From contig CBDDFS010000001.1 in assembly GCA_965227255.1 (NCBI GenBank), positions 186,001 to 250,000 on the forward strand: a stretch of DNA of 64,000 nucleotides. Direction: 5' to 3'. Source of the DNA: CBDDFS01 sp965227255 (lineage in GTDB: Bacteria; Bacteroidota; Bacteroidia; Flavobacteriales_E; Vicingaceae). Positions within the stretch are counted from its first letter, which is position 1. Every line of letters begins with the position of its first letter. The notes beneath the pieces were generated by a model. That model was not told the DNA's origin. It searched no databases and saw nothing but the letters and a program-made list of their open reading frames with translations. Below, in pieces: positions 43,408-52,276 of the stretch. Both the position numbers and the translations under genes were made by a program.

Positions 43408-43688
43408 TGGGAGAAGTAAACGAGGAATTCTTGCGCTCACTGGAGAACAAACTGAACGAAACCACAGAATGGCCATCAGTCTATATGTTCAAGTTCATTG
43501 TTCCGGCCGACAACAGAAAAATAGCTCTGGTGGAATCAATGTTTGGTGAAGGGGCTCAGATTAGTATGAACGAATCAAGAGGCGGAAAATACATCAGCAT
43601 CACTATCAAAGTAGTGATGCTGAATGCAATTGAAGTCGTAGAAAAATACCGAAGTGCCGCCTCTATAGAAGGCTTGATAGCACTTTAG
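43407..43688 (+). CDS. DUF493 (YbeD-like) protein
   Basis: A 93-residue protein of the DUF493/YbeD family, an ACT-like ferredoxin fold: WPSVYMFKFIVPADNRKI at the start, SRGGKYISITIKVVM in the middle. Role unknown; YbeD neighbours lipoate genes in enterobacteria, which is not seen here. It overlaps the upstream unknown gene by one base and the convergent M4 protease stop by 4 bp (TTAG). Confidence 0.88.
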   Translation: MGEVNEEFLRSLENKLNETTEWPSVYMFKFIVPADNRKIALVESMFGEGAQISMNESRGGKYISITIKVVMLNAIEVVEKYRSAASIEGLIAL

Positions 43689-46564
43689 TTTGATCCACCC
43701 TTATTCACGATTTTTTCCGTTTCTTCAACACCACCACCACTGATGGTAATGAAGTAAACTCCTGTTGAGTAAGTATTCAAACCGAGAAGGTCGTTTACAT
43801 CAACAGTATTTTCTCCTTTAGGATAGTCCTTATCAACTTCGAATACCAGTTGTCCGTTAATTCCATACAGACCAAACTTCACAACTGAATTCTGCTTGAA
43901 GAAGAAATCAATGAAATAGTTCATTCCATTACTATTATCAACATAGAAGTTATATGTAGGAAGTGATACCTCATTGATATCCTTCACTGATACAGTAACT
44001 GAATGCATTTCAGATTCACAATTGAATTCTTCCACAGCCCAGTCAAAGAAGAAAGGATAAGAAGACAAATCATTGGTGTTTCCAGAGATTGATAACAATC
44101 CGCTTGTATAATAAGGATATTCTGCAATGTCCGATGACCAAAGATTCTTAGTGCCACTGGCAAAGTCGCAGTGCATTTCGTAATCCTGACCACTGCTCAA
44201 CTGAGCATTCAGGTCAACATTTTGAATTCCACTAACTAGATCAACATCCTTTTTAAATACAAGATCACCATTATCGTCAAGTATAGTGAAAGTGGCAATT
44301 CCACCAGTTTCTGCATCAACCTTGACCGACTTAATGACAACATCCTGGTAAACATCAAACAAAATTCCCGCAGCTGTTGAGGAATAAGAACCCGATTGAT
44401 TTCTTACCATATCCAGATCCTGTCCAATTCTATGCTCCAATCCTTCTCTTACAGATTCCAGATAATACGTCACCGTATTCTCCAATGATGGAGTTTGATA
44501 CGTATTTCCTTTTCCTAAAAGAGTCTGAAGATCTTCATCAGCATACCAGTGAATTTCACCGTTCTCAGCAGTAGCCTGAAGCAGAACACTGTCGCCTTTG
44601 AAAACTGTTGTAGAAGCAGCTTCCGGTCTAATAATCTCCGTAGCTGTAACAAGATCACTCATTATATGCATGTCTTCACCACAACCATCTCCATCGGCTT
44701 TAAGAGTTACCGTATAATTGCCGGGCTCGGTGTATTCATGAACAGGATTCAACTCAGTAGATGTATTTCCATCACCGAAATCCCATAAATATGACAGACC
44801 ATTTACACTTGTGTTGATAAAGGCCATGCTGAATGGATAATTGCAATACTCAACATCATCAGCTGTGAACGAAGCAACAGTATGATCGATGTATTCGTTG
44901 TTTATACCTACAGCATTCCATGCAAGAACAGTTGCTTCGTGCTGCGGACTGCAAGCACCAAAGATGTCTTTCGCAGCAAGTGTAGAGAAATACGACACAT
45001 CCTCATATTCTGAAGTTGATGATAAATAAACAGTCAATGTTCGATATGCAATCAATGCAGCATTCATCCTTCCGATACCAGTTACATTGTATGAATCACC
45101 ATTGTCGTTCACACCATTGCCACCTTCACTGAGAAGATAGAACCAATAGTTCTGAACACCACAATTGGTATGAACACCTCCATTATCTGAAGTGCCTGTA
45201 TACCAGTACTGACCCATATAAGTGTCGGGATGATCCTTGGCATTCGGGAAAGACATATCTCTCAAGAAGCTGCCTCTATCCTCACCAATTCTCCAGCTCG
45301 ATTGACCAGGCTTGCCAAAATGCTCAATACAATTTCCAAGAATATCACTGAAAGATTCACTGATAGCTCCTGATTCGTCCATATTGATTAGATCAGCTGT
45401 GAATTGTGTTAATCCGTGACCCATTTCATGTCCTACGATATCGAGCGTAGTATGGGGAACGAGATTATTATTTCCATCACCAAAGACCATAACCTTGTTC
45501 TGAGCATCCCAGAAAGAGCCATTGAATGCCTCACCGTAGTGAATATAAGCTTCAAGCTTAAAACCGGCATCATCTATGCTCGTTCTGCCAAAAGCAGCAT
45601 GCAGATAATCAAAACCCTGTTCAACTCCCCAATGTGCATCAGTTGCGTACACATCAGGATCGCTCTGAGCATATATCCAGTTGTTATCCTCATCGGTGAA
45701 CTCAGTTCTTGTGCTGTAATTCGTGTTGTGATTCAGATTCCAGGTATGAATACCATTTCCTCTTCCGTTTTCACGGAGATAGAAATCCTGACCAACATGA
45801 TCAGCAGTAATTTCCCGGTGTCCGCTGAATGCAGTATGAGCCAATCCTGTTGAATCAACCTCCTTCAGCATATTGTGTCTGAACAACACAGCTCCTGATT
45901 CCGCATCAATATAAACATCCTCAGATAGAAAAGGCTCTGAGGCAAAAATGTTCATTTTGTAAGCAAAACGATGAGCATTGTTGTTTCCCTGAAAATTCGG
46001 GAACAAAACAAGTTCAGGTTGCGGATAGAATGTAGCCGATTTGTTACCTGTGCGCTCCTGAAGCCATTTTTCTTCTTCAGTGATCTGCCACTTGTAAGTT
46101 TCGGCATTAACTTCCTTGAGCGCATTATTTACCGCATCAGCTGAGCTCATAGTTGCATTATTGGAAGAGGAAAAATCTGCAGGGATATCTCCACTAACAG
46201 AAATTACTTTCCCATTTTCAATGTGAAGGCTCAATTTGCTGAATTCAAGAGGAGCATCACGAAATGTTGGTTGATAAACCACATGACGCATACCATCCCT
46301 TGTGGCAAATGCGCGGGAAATTTCAAAATTTAATTCGGGATTCAATTCGAATTCCTCTTTCAACCAATTGAAAAATTCGCTTTCATCAGGACGAAAGTCC
46401 TCAGCAAATCGGATGTAGCTCGGTATGGAAGAATTCGATTTGAAATATAATTCCTCTGCCCCACTAATCAGCCTTGCAGCTTCGTTACTCTTAAAATGTT
46501 CTGATGAATATGTGTTGGTTGAAAGTAGTAAAATGAAAGTAAAAACAGTAAAAAGTCTATTCAT
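43685..46564 (-). CDS. Secreted M4 (thermolysin-like) metalloprotease with PKD and T9SS domains
   Basis: A protein of about 959 residues from ATG 46564 (signal peptide MNRLFTVFTFILLLS). Numbered from the TTG two codons further upstream, an FTP/PepSY-type propeptide covers about 60-230. The M4 catalytic domain has HEMGH at 381-385, the third zinc ligand near E405 (SGAISESFSD) and TNCGVQNYWFYLLSEGGNG. A PKD-like domain follows (YLWDFGDGNTSTE), then a beta-rich region and a C-terminal T9SS sorting domain (ending YSTGVYFITISGGG). It is an exported protease of the thermolysin class. Confidence 0.95.
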   Translation of the reverse strand: MNRLFTVFTFILLLSTNTYSSEHFKSNEAARLISGAEELYFKSNSSIPSYIRFAEDFRPDESEFFNWLKEEFELNPELNFEISRAFATRDGMRHVVYQPTFRDAPLEFSKLSLHIENGKVISVSGDIPADFSSSNNATMSSADAVNNALKEVNAETYKWQITEEEKWLQERTGNKSATFYPQPELVLFPNFQGNNNAHRFAYKMNIFASEPFLSEDVYIDAESGAVLFRHNMLKEVDSTGLAHTAFSGHREITADHVGQDFYLRENGRGNGIHTWNLNHNTNYSTRTEFTDEDNNWIYAQSDPDVYATDAHWGVEQGFDYLHAAFGRTSIDDAGFKLEAYIHYGEAFNGSFWDAQNKVMVFGDGNNNLVPHTTLDIVGHEMGHGLTQFTADLINMDESGAISESFSDILGNCIEHFGKPGQSSWRIGEDRGSFLRDMSFPNAKDHPDTYMGQYWYTGTSDNGGVHTNCGVQNYWFYLLSEGGNGVNDNGDSYNVTGIGRMNAALIAYRTLTVYLSSTSEYEDVSYFSTLAAKDIFGACSPQHEATVLAWNAVGINNEYIDHTVASFTADDVEYCNYPFSMAFINTSVNGLSYLWDFGDGNTSTELNPVHEYTEPGNYTVTLKADGDGCGEDMHIMSDLVTATEIIRPEAASTTVFKGDSVLLQATAENGEIHWYADEDLQTLLGKGNTYQTPSLENTVTYYLESVREGLEHRIGQDLDMVRNQSGSYSSTAAGILFDVYQDVVIKSVKVDAETGGIATFTILDDNGDLVFKKDVDLVSGIQNVDLNAQLSSGQDYEMHCDFASGTKNLWSSDIAEYPYYTSGLLSISGNTNDLSSYPFFFDWAVEEFNCESEMHSVTVSVKDINEVSLPTYNFYVDNSNGMNYFIDFFFKQNSVVKFGLYGINGQLVFEVDKDYPKGENTVDVNDLLGLNTYSTGVYFITISGGGVEETEKIVNKGGSN

Positions 46565-46602
46565 AGGCAATAGCTAGTTTTGATAGATTTAACGCATCCT
46601 AA

Positions 46603-46610
46603 CAAATATA
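46603..46610 (-). promoter_or_regulatory. -7 promoter box for the M4 protease
   Basis: On the minus strand TATATTTG, an exact TAnnTTTG match, 38 bp before the ATG at 46564. A TTG (46631-46633 as CAA on the plus strand) lies 20 bp upstream as a possible -33. Confidence 0.6.
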
Positions 46611-46652
46611 TAGATTATTTAGGAAGAAATCAATACCCACGGTCAGGGCAGC

Positions 46653-48326
46653 TTACCTAAGCACTTTTCTCACGAAGGCCACCGTGAAATAGGACATAAG
46701 AAAAAGTCCTATAAAGCCCTCTATTCCCGACAACCAGCGGATTGCCCCAGAAGGGAAATAGTCGCCATACCCTATGGTGAGAAAGGTTATCGTACTGTGA
46801 TAGATCGATTTTGTGAATAAACTAACTTCTTCCGGATGATCCACTGACGAGACGATATCTGAATTGGTGGTCAACATTAGTATTAAGTGACAGAAAGTCA
46901 AGCTCATAAAGGCAATTATCATACTTATGAGCACTCTCATTGGGTTGGTAGCATAATGTCCAATCTGATCGAAAATGAGTTTCTCGCCATAATAAACCGG
47001 GTAAAACCAGATTGCATTGAGCTTATTCTCACGCAAGGTGCGGATTCTTCGGTCTTCCAGCTCCAGTCTTTTAAACTCCAGATAAGCCTTGTCTTCATCG
47101 TTATACTGTCCCAGGGCTCGAAATTCCTCCTTAAGCAATCTGAACTGCTCTGCCTTCATCTTTACTGAAGTGAATTTCTGACTGTAAATCAACCGTTTAA
47201 CATCATTATCGTAGTAATCCAGGAAGAGTCTACCAAGATTCCTCATGTTGCTGAAATTGATCTGCTCTATTCTCACACTGTCTTTCTCATTTGAGAGATC
47301 TACAATGTCTCTGACAATGGTCGACATCAAATCGATGTATTCACAATGACTGACTCTGAGATCAACATGATTGTTCAATTGCGCTGAATTGAGGTTAATG
47401 GTGCCGATTTCTGCCTTTAAGAACGATAATTCTCCATTCCCGAACTCACATCGTTCAAAATTAACTTCAACACCCTTGAGTTGAGCCATTTCAAAAGAAA
47501 TTCGTCCTTTACCGAATTCGGAACGTCTGAATCTGAATTTGCCGTCTTCTAATTCACATTCATCGAAAGAAATTGTTCCGTCACAAAAAGTCGAAAGTCG
47601 AAAATCAACTCGACCTTTGCCAAATTCCACCTTGCTGAAATCAATCTTATTTCCGAAAAAGCGTGTTTTTTCAAATGAAATATCACCTTCGCCAAAACGC
47701 GCGAATTGAAAGGCCACATTGGCATTGCCGAAGTCGGTTCCGCTGAAATTTTCTTTTCCATCACTGAAATTACAGTTAATGAAAGAGATGGAATCAGACT
47801 GAAACTTGACATCCTTAAAATTCAACTCAACTACGTGAAAAGTGGCATATTGAAAGTTCACATTCTTACAATGGAATCGGGCATTTGTAAAATCGAGGTT
47901 CACTGCCTCTATCCTGGTCTGAACAAAGGATAGCTCATTGCAAGAAAAAATGGTGTTCACAAAATCCTCTGAATCACTTTTGAGTAATGCATAAGAGAAA
48001 TCGATTTTGTGATCGGCATCAAAAAATGCGTTCATTGCCGTGATAGACGAGATCTCCACCACATCATTCTCATTGAGATTATTCAACTTTCTGTATTCGG
48101 AAAGGCTGAAATCCTTTACATAACAATTGTTCAGATCAACGGCCTTTCCCTCACTGATTGCTTGATAGACTTCTTCTTTCTGGATAAGGCCATAATCACG
48201 AGTATCCATCTTATTACCATGGTAGTCGAACATGACAACCTGTGCAATCTTCTTGGACCGCAATTCCTTACCAATCCTGAATTCTTTATTCAGAATCTCG
48301 ACCTTATAAGCATGAAAAAGTTCCAT
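46653..48326 (-). CDS. Potassium channel with N-terminal 12-residue-repeat solenoid
   Basis: A 557-residue protein. After about 100 residues, 17 exactly contiguous 12-residue repeats (102-305) follow the pattern x-F/L-x4-I/L/V-x-F-x3, with Phe at position 9 of every unit; a probable beta-solenoid. A helical linker (residues 370-460; EQFRLLKEEFRALGQYNDED) leads to a two-helix pore: TM1 about 465-487, pore helix and filter TIGYGD at 517-522, TM2 about 534-553. The filter is canonical for K+. Such proteins are often labelled pentapeptide-repeat ion channels, but the period here is 12, not 5. It lies 14 bp after the Na+/H+ antiporter gene, probably one transcript. Confidence 0.88.
   Translation of the reverse strand: MELFHAYKVEILNKEFRIGKELRSKKIAQVVMFDYHGNKMDTRDYGLIQKEEVYQAISEGKAVDLNNCYVKDFSLSEYRKLNNLNENDVVEISSITAMNAFFDADHKIDFSYALLKSDSEDFVNTIFSCNELSFVQTRIEAVNLDFTNARFHCKNVNFQYATFHVVELNFKDVKFQSDSISFINCNFSDGKENFSGTDFGNANVAFQFARFGEGDISFEKTRFFGNKIDFSKVEFGKGRVDFRLSTFCDGTISFDECELEDGKFRFRRSEFGKGRISFEMAQLKGVEVNFERCEFGNGELSFLKAEIGTINLNSAQLNNHVDLRVSHCEYIDLMSTIVRDIVDLSNEKDSVRIEQINFSNMRNLGRLFLDYYDNDVKRLIYSQKFTSVKMKAEQFRLLKEEFRALGQYNDEDKAYLEFKRLELEDRRIRTLRENKLNAIWFYPVYYGEKLIFDQIGHYATNPMRVLISMIIAFMSLTFCHLILMLTTNSDIVSSVDHPEEVSLFTKSIYHSTITFLTIGYGDYFPSGAIRWLSGIEGFIGLFLMSYFTVAFVRKVLR
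47412..48023 (-). repeat. Seventeen in-frame 36-bp (12-residue) solenoid repeats
   Basis: Residues 102-305 of the channel gene divide without gap into 17 units, e.g. RFGEGDISFEKT, EFGKGRVDFRLS, EFGKGRISFEMA, EFGNGELSFLKA. Phe at unit position 9 is present in 17 of 17. DNA identity between units is low, so this is an old repeat, kept by protein structure. Confidence 0.9.
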
Positions 48327-48340
48327 TCGGAATAACTAAA

Positions 48341-51310
48341 TCAAGAATTCGAAATTGTAGCCGTGAATATCCTTGAAGTTCCTTCGGCAATAATGTCACC
48401 GTCATCAAGAAGCGTGGGTGCTCTTTCGGCTTTCTTTTTCTCACCGGACTTATATACCTGACCACTCAGGAGAACACCTACCTGATTTTCAAGTTTAACG
48501 GTATTCCCTTCTTTCAAACTAGAGATATTACCAGAAGTGATCCAGTCGCGGAATTCGGCCTGTTGCCAGAAGTTGTAAGGTTCCATTGTACCCAGAAGAT
48601 TCTCTACGAATCGCGCACTAGCGAAATCCCATAGCATCATCTCGAGTTCCTCTGCGATTTCCATAGCCTTTCTCATGTTCGCAGAAGAAATCCATAGTGC
48701 TGTTACCGGTGATTCCGCAGTAACAGTAGCTGAACGTGGATTATGGGTCAAAATTGACATTTCCCCTACAACATTACCCGGTCCTAAAATATCTATGACC
48801 TTGTCTCCTACCGACACAATTACTTTACCCCTCACAATAACAAAGAGGCCTTCGTCTTTACCATCAATCTTAAGCAATTCCTGATCGACAGAATAGATCC
48901 TGTTCTGGAACATGTCCACGACCTTTTTGAATTTCTTCTCTTCCAAATCCTTGAGCCAGGAGATTCCTCTAAGCAGGTCGGTAGACTGAGGCATATCAAA
49001 GGCCGGAGGTGATTCTAGAAGTTTCTTCATCCTGGCCTCGATACTATGATGCATTTTTTCTGCTTCTCCTCCATCAATTCTACCTCTATTTACCAGTCGG
49101 TCCACTGTATGCTTTTCAGCATTCAACATAGCCCTGATAGCCTGACGTGTGGAAATGGCCGTGTAGATCTCCGGATATGAGTTTCGGATGTTTCTCAAAT
49201 AGGTCAGTCCGTGAATTCTATTCTCATTGATCTCATTTTCAATAATTTCCAATTTTTGCTTCTCTTCCTCGTCGCTGGCGCTGATGACCATACTATCCAC
49301 AAGCTTAAGTGTTTCTTCCTGTGCCATAACAAAACCCATAGCGCTGTCGTAACTCACAGCCAGTCTTTCGAAAAAGAATCGTTGAGCAGCCCTTCTTAGA
49401 AATGGCCAGGACTGAACCGTTCCCAGCAACTTCGGAGTTTTCCATTCTTCTTCCAGATCCTGACGATCTGAAAGAGATTTCATTCCACCGGCATCAAGTA
49501 TCTCATTGATTCCATCTGAAAGTCGGTTTACCGCAGATGCACCTAGCAAACCCTCCTTAAAAAGAGACCAATATGCGCTCTTTTCTTTTTCAAGAATCCT
49601 CCTTCTTGTTTCAAAAAGGGAGGTATCCATACCGATCTCGATATTCGGGAACTTCTCATGCGTATCCGGAAGGTATTCCATCACAGTTTCGAAGTTTGCC
49701 TTATTTGTATAACGATTCTTCCTGATCTTTTCGAGTGCTCTTTCCGTACTATTCCTTAAATACTCAAGTGAATTTTTGATCATCATCTGCTTTTCCGGTG
49801 TCAATTTGGTAAGACCCAAATAATTAACCAGATACTTGATTGTAGTCGCATTCACAAGAAGGGTGAGCGTTACAATACCAGCAGTATAGAAAAGGAATTG
49901 ATTCCTGATCTCCTCGCCAATAAATCTCTCATCCACGCCGGCTACAATCAGAGCCAGAGCCAGTCCTATTGCCCCTCTTAAAGCTCCATACCATACGACG
50001 TAAGCATCCTTTTTCGGCAGACCATAACCGGCCTTTCTCATAATCGGATAAAGCACTCCAATAACGATGGCTCTTACCACATGAACGCCTATATAAATGA
50101 TGAAAAGAATGGCAAAGTCCTGAATATTAAAATTACTTCGCTCGGCGATCACTACACCTACAATAATGAATAATAAGGTATTTGCAATAAATCCTGCCAG
50201 CTCCCAGAATTCATGCATGAAGTGTTCAACTTCCGGACTGATCTTGGTACGTCCGGTTCCAGCCATGATCAGCCCAAGAGTCACAAGGGCCAATACACCT
50301 GAAACATGGAAGAAAAACTCTGCGACATAAAAGGTAAGAAAGGCAGCACTCACAATTATGGATATCTCTACCAGGGCATCGTTAAACACCTTTTTCACCC
50401 AATTGATGACGATGTAGCCAATCAGAGCTCCAACCAATATTCCACCGAAAGAAACCCTGGCAAATTCAATAATTGGTGAAGTACCGGATGCCTCACCTGT
50501 GAGGGCAGTAAAAAATACCATAAAGATCACGATGGCGGTACCATCATTTAGTAAAGATTCACCCTCAATAAGAGTTCCCAGCTTCTTACTGGCACCCAAT
50601 TCCTTTAGCAGAGCTACTACAGCCACGGGGTCGGTTGCGCTGATTACAGCTCCGAACATCAATGCAACCTGCCAATTCCAGTTGATGTCAAATCCCAAAG
50701 CCGGAAGCGCCATCATCAAACACCCTGTCAAAAGAAGTGCCACTATAATTCCGGGCACAGCCAATAAAACAGCATTGGTCAAAGATTTCTTAAAGGTGTG
50801 AACATCCATTGCAAATGCAGCCTCAAAAATGAGGATAGGTAGGAATGTGTATAATAAAAGGTGTGGGTCAATATGTGCAGCCCAGTCTACCGAACGACTC
50901 ACAATACTGACGTCCATTTCCATAAAGCCCAGATTCCAGTGCTCAAAGAACCCCAGTCTTGTCATAATACCGGCAATAAGGCCGATAATCAGAAGTAAGA
51001 CCGTGTAAGGTAAAGGACTATTATGAAGAAAATGCCTGACCGCAGATCCAATGATCAAGGCCAAAATGATAAAGAAAAGGGCATCAAATGATTGACTGTG
51101 GTGTCCTCCTCCATGATCTTCCTCCGCATGTTCTCCATGTTCCGTTTCTCCCTCATGCGATTCTTCATGCCCATGGCCCTCGGAAGATTCAGAACTGGCA
51201 ATCAATTCAATTTCATTATTGGAATCATGCTCCTGGCTTTCATTTGCATAACCTGCATTCCACAATGTGACCAGGGAAAAAACGAAGAATAAACGTGCTA
51301 ATAATTTCAT
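48341..51310 (-). CDS. SOS1-like CPA1 Na+/H+ antiporter with cyclic-nucleotide-binding domain
   Basis: A 989-residue protein from ATG 51310, where a signal peptide (MKLLARLFFVFSLVTLWNAG, cleaved near A22) begins; the 51370 start would put a non-signal stretch before it. Residues 23-72 are His/Glu-rich. The CPA1 transport core (about 75-500) includes VALMFGAVISATDPVAVVAL and LIEGESLLNDGTAIVIFM, the ATDP and ND motifs. A long soluble part follows, then a cyclic-nucleotide-binding domain (about 795-900) with a phosphate cassette GEMSILTHNPRSA. The layout matches the SOS1/NhaP-type exporters. It exchanges Na+ for H+; cyclic nucleotide control is inferred. Confidence 0.92.
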   Translation of the reverse strand: MKLLARLFFVFSLVTLWNAGYANESQEHDSNNEIELIASSESSEGHGHEESHEGETEHGEHAEEDHGGGHHSQSFDALFFIILALIIGSAVRHFLHNSPLPYTVLLLIIGLIAGIMTRLGFFEHWNLGFMEMDVSIVSRSVDWAAHIDPHLLLYTFLPILIFEAAFAMDVHTFKKSLTNAVLLAVPGIIVALLLTGCLMMALPALGFDINWNWQVALMFGAVISATDPVAVVALLKELGASKKLGTLIEGESLLNDGTAIVIFMVFFTALTGEASGTSPIIEFARVSFGGILVGALIGYIVINWVKKVFNDALVEISIIVSAAFLTFYVAEFFFHVSGVLALVTLGLIMAGTGRTKISPEVEHFMHEFWELAGFIANTLLFIIVGVVIAERSNFNIQDFAILFIIYIGVHVVRAIVIGVLYPIMRKAGYGLPKKDAYVVWYGALRGAIGLALALIVAGVDERFIGEEIRNQFLFYTAGIVTLTLLVNATTIKYLVNYLGLTKLTPEKQMMIKNSLEYLRNSTERALEKIRKNRYTNKANFETVMEYLPDTHEKFPNIEIGMDTSLFETRRRILEKEKSAYWSLFKEGLLGASAVNRLSDGINEILDAGGMKSLSDRQDLEEEWKTPKLLGTVQSWPFLRRAAQRFFFERLAVSYDSAMGFVMAQEETLKLVDSMVISASDEEEKQKLEIIENEINENRIHGLTYLRNIRNSYPEIYTAISTRQAIRAMLNAEKHTVDRLVNRGRIDGGEAEKMHHSIEARMKKLLESPPAFDMPQSTDLLRGISWLKDLEEKKFKKVVDMFQNRIYSVDQELLKIDGKDEGLFVIVRGKVIVSVGDKVIDILGPGNVVGEMSILTHNPRSATVTAESPVTALWISSANMRKAMEIAEELEMMLWDFASARFVENLLGTMEPYNFWQQAEFRDWITSGNISSLKEGNTVKLENQVGVLLSGQVYKSGEKKKAERAPTLLDDGDIIAEGTSRIFTATISNS

Positions 51311-51448
51311 GTTCAGATGATTATTGACTGCCTTAAAAAATGGTTTACCAATATAGCAATTTGGATTCAAATCCCCATACCGATGAAAGTCATGTGCAAT
51401 AAGGTTTTCATATTTTTTTTATCTTAGAAGCAATTCCGAATTATTTCA

Positions 51449-52276
51449 ATGAAAACACTCCTGATTCCGACGAATTTTACGGATATCTCAAGGCATGCAA
51501 TGGACTATGTCTTGAAGTTATATAAGGATGAAAAATTGAAGATCATTCTGCTTAATTCCTTTGAACAACCAAGGACAGGTAGAAGCATGCACCTGTCGCT
51601 TGTTGACATAATGAGGAAAAACTCAATAAAGGGATTGAATGAAGATCAAAAAAGACTGGAAGAAAATTATCCGGACAGAGATTTGACCATCGAAACAAGG
51701 GCGGGACAGGGCACTGTGGCGAGCTGCGTAAAGTCTATCCTGAATGAAGTAGACGTGGATTTAATCGTCATGGGATCCAAGGGGGATACAGAATTCATGG
51801 ACATATTCGTTGAAAGTCAAACTGCTAGGCTAATTCGTGTGGTGGATCACCCTATGTTGATCGTGCCTCCAATTGCCGAGTTCAAGATTTTAGATAAAAT
51901 CATACTCACTACGGATCAAAAACCTATATCAGATCCGGCAAAGTTGAGTGAGCTGATCAATTTGTGCAAGCAGACAAATTGTGAAGTAAAAGTCTTAAAC
52001 GTTTCAAAAGGGGAAGTAGAACCGAATGCCGAAAACGAAAAAAGATGGGATACAATTCTGGAGGGTATTTCGCATGATTACAGTTATCGACGAAGCAACG
52101 ACATTCCCAAAGGGATATACAAGTTCATCCTTGAAACGAACGCAGATATTGTGACCATGGTCAGAAGAAAAGGTGGCGGCAAACTAACTCAGCGATTTTT
52201 CCAGCAAAGCGTAAGCCGCAAGATTACAAAGCACGTGCGCCAGACCCTGCTTCTTTTTACAGACCGCGATTACTAG
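51449..52276 (+). CDS. Universal stress protein, two-domain
   Basis: A 275-residue protein with two UspA-like domains. The first (residues 1-145) has TLLIPTNFTDISRHAMDYVL and VDLIVMGSKGDTEFMDIFVE with the GxxG of the nucleotide loop, although the following Gly-Ser of the ATP motif is not clear; the second (150-275) is degenerate. It is divergent from the antiporter gene (139 bp apart), and its 3' end overlaps cstA by 20 bp on the opposite strand. Confidence 0.92.
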   Translation: MKTLLIPTNFTDISRHAMDYVLKLYKDEKLKIILLNSFEQPRTGRSMHLSLVDIMRKNSIKGLNEDQKRLEENYPDRDLTIETRAGQGTVASCVKSILNEVDVDLIVMGSKGDTEFMDIFVESQTARLIRVVDHPMLIVPPIAEFKILDKIILTTDQKPISDPAKLSELINLCKQTNCEVKVLNVSKGEVEPNAENEKRWDTILEGISHDYSYRRSNDIPKGIYKFILETNADIVTMVRRKGGGKLTQRFFQQSVSRKITKHVRQTLLLFTDRDY

